Below are positions 62,340 through 64,000 of a stretch of 64,000 bases of DNA, piece by piece. Positions within the stretch are counted from its first letter, which is position 1. The number at the start of each line of letters is the position of its first letter. Under the pieces are notes generated by a model. The model ran no database searches and was not told the DNA's origin. It saw only the letters and a program-made list of their open reading frames with translations. The stretch is from Impatiens glandulifera. Its lineage: Eukaryota > Streptophyta > Magnoliopsida > Ericales > Balsaminaceae. The DNA is taken from contig NC_061869.1 of the NCBI RefSeq assembly GCF_907164915.1, positions 10,651,721 to 10,715,720 of the forward strand, written 5' to 3'. A program made the position numbers and the translations under genes.

Positions 62340-64000
62340 TAGATTTCCGCCGACCTCTTTATTATGGTTAGTTTGATTCAGATTATTTCTCTTTCTTTAT
62401 GAGTTTTTTTTTATTTGTTTGTTTTGAGGTATAATTTATTATATAGTTATTTTTAAGTGGATTTTAAAATATTATTTTAATTCTATTATAGTGATAAAAT
62501 AAATTTAGATTTTAAATAATAAATTATTAATATATACATAATTATAAAAAAAATTACAAACATTATTTTATTTAAATCATACCTAGATATTAAAAATAAA
62601 AATTGGAATGAAATAAAAAAGAAATGATGTGACATCACAATAATATTAAAGTATTGACCAAAAAAAAATAAAAATATAGAGATAATAGATAGAAAAAATT
62701 TATTATTTTTTTAAACTAATTAAATTGCGCTGGGTCATTCTTGCTATTTTTTTTCTAAATTTTTTCTCTAAATTGTTTCTTTATTTTTAAATAAAACAAA
62801 TATTATTCAAAAGATTGAACTATATTTTTTTATCCAATTAAATTAAATAATCACGTCATTATCTATCATTTTTGCTCATTCAAATTTTTTCTAAAATCAT
62901 TTATTCGAAAATAATATTTCAAATGAGACAAATATTAAACATGTTTCAATATCATTATCATATTTCATCAAATCAATCCGCGTATATATTTAGTAAAAAT
63001 TGTTGTAATTCTAAAAAAAAATATTTTTAAAGTTTCACCATCAAATTAATAAATGAAAGTTCTCAAACAAAGAAGTTTAAGTTTTTATTTGTATTCATAA
63101 TCAGTAATTATTAAATCTTAGTCTTTTATTAGCATAGCTATGATTTTTTTTTAATAATAATAAAATAGTTGATAAATTACATAAAAATTCGATAAATGGC
63201 TAGGAAATAAGCGTCGGGAAAAAGTGCAACTAAAATGGTCTCTAAATTCACAGTGCCACGTGACAAACTCTGGTTGGCGGATATGATGTGTATGTGTGTG
63301 AGAGAGAAGAAAAGTGTGTCGGATTGTGATAGAGAAAAAAAAACGTGTGGATATTTGTGAGAGAGATAGAAAAGAGTGTGTAAATGTGTGTGAAAGAAAA
63401 TAGAAAAAGTAAAGTTTATTTGAAAAATGTTTTATTTTAAACCTAATTAAATGTCAAATTTATCCAGTTTAAAATTTCAAAATATTTTTCACCTAAAAAT
63501 ATATATAATGTATTAGTCACTTTATAAAAAAAATTCATATTTATTGAAATTAATGAAAAATATGAGTTAATTTTTGACATGATACTATTCCTACAAACTA
63601 TCCAGGTTGAGGGTTATGTCATTTTTATTATTTTTATTTTTTTTAAATAATATATATATATATATATAATATTTTAACTTAACAAATTCTTTTTTTTTTA
63701 TTAATTACTAAGCAATTACCCTATATGACAATGCTTAGATTGCAATAATACTACAAATTGATAATAGTCCAGTTATTTAGATTCTCCCAAACTGAGACAT
63801 TCATTTACATAAATTTATATAAAGAGGATTAAAAATACATGTGATGTTATTTTAACAAGAAAATAAAATATATATTTGTAAATTTATTCAAAAAAAATTA
63901 TATTTATTTTTTAATATTTTATTTTAATATTAATTTAAATAAAATAATTTTTGAATTATATTTTATGTATGCATATATTTATATATTTACATATATTTTT
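62340..64000. other. AT-rich intergenic DNA upstream of ABCB25
   Basis: The first 150 bases or so should include the ABCB25 promoter; no clear TATA box is seen. At 63285-63420 there is a purine-rich stretch with GTGTGTGAGAGAGA-type repeats. No gene is visible. Confidence 0.5.

Overview
This is a nuclear genomic window from a eudicot plant. The evidence is spliced genes with plant-type introns, a plant beta-expansin, a MIR319 locus, a nuclear tRNA-Ser gene, AT-rich intergenic DNA, and dense plant transposons (CACTA/En-Spm, Copia, Gypsy, L1-type LINE, hAT MITEs). An extra protein family inside the Copia element resembles, from memory, a repeat-encoded family abundant in Lamiales. An asterid/Lamiales source is therefore plausible but not proven.

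Ordinary genes are few and well separated. (1) 11126-11833 (-): DIB1/YLS8-type U5 snRNP 15-kDa thioredoxin-like protein, 2 coding exons, 142 aa. (2) 17629-17710 (+): tRNA-Ser(AGA). (3) 18185-19161 (+): beta-expansin, 4 exons, 241 aa. (4) 21827-25155 (-): class UBC8/10/28 ubiquitin-conjugating enzyme E2, 4 exons, 148 aa, with a GC-AG intron and a Gypsy gag remnant in its largest intron. (5) about 47940-49100 (+): primary transcript of MIR319, mature miRNA at 49008-49028. (6) 55434-62125 (-): mitochondrial half-size ABC transporter of the ABCB25/ATM3 type, 20 coding exons, 727 aa, with a second GC-AG intron. All the splice junctions given close in frame.

Mobile DNA, left to right. A CACTA-element fragment (1-1407) abuts the 5' LTR of a decayed Copia element (about 1408-8960). 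The Copia element has lost most of pol, but between the RNase H end and the 3' LTR it carries a roughly 3.4-kb extra coding region. MITEs and a degenerate CACTA derivative occupy 12.8-17.1 kb. A hAT-type MITE (26930-29728, 8-bp TSD) contains a nested LINE that carries only ORF1 (27179-29265, own TSD and poly-A).

The centrepiece is a structurally complete 11.1-kb CACTA transposon (30452-41590, TSD TAA). It encodes an intact TNP2/TNPD-type transposase (1051 aa over three exons) and an intact TNPA-type protein (488 aa over six exons). A third small gene (31213-31509) has its own TATA box and leader intron. Its product looks like the N-terminal motif of TNPA joined to a short coiled coil. The element also holds large arrays of hairpin-forming subterminal motifs. 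Right of it are an LTR-like block (42.4-44.7 kb), MIR319, further MITEs and AT microsatellites, and ABCB25. Exon coordinates were read by eye from splice consensus and protein-family knowledge; no alignment or search was run.
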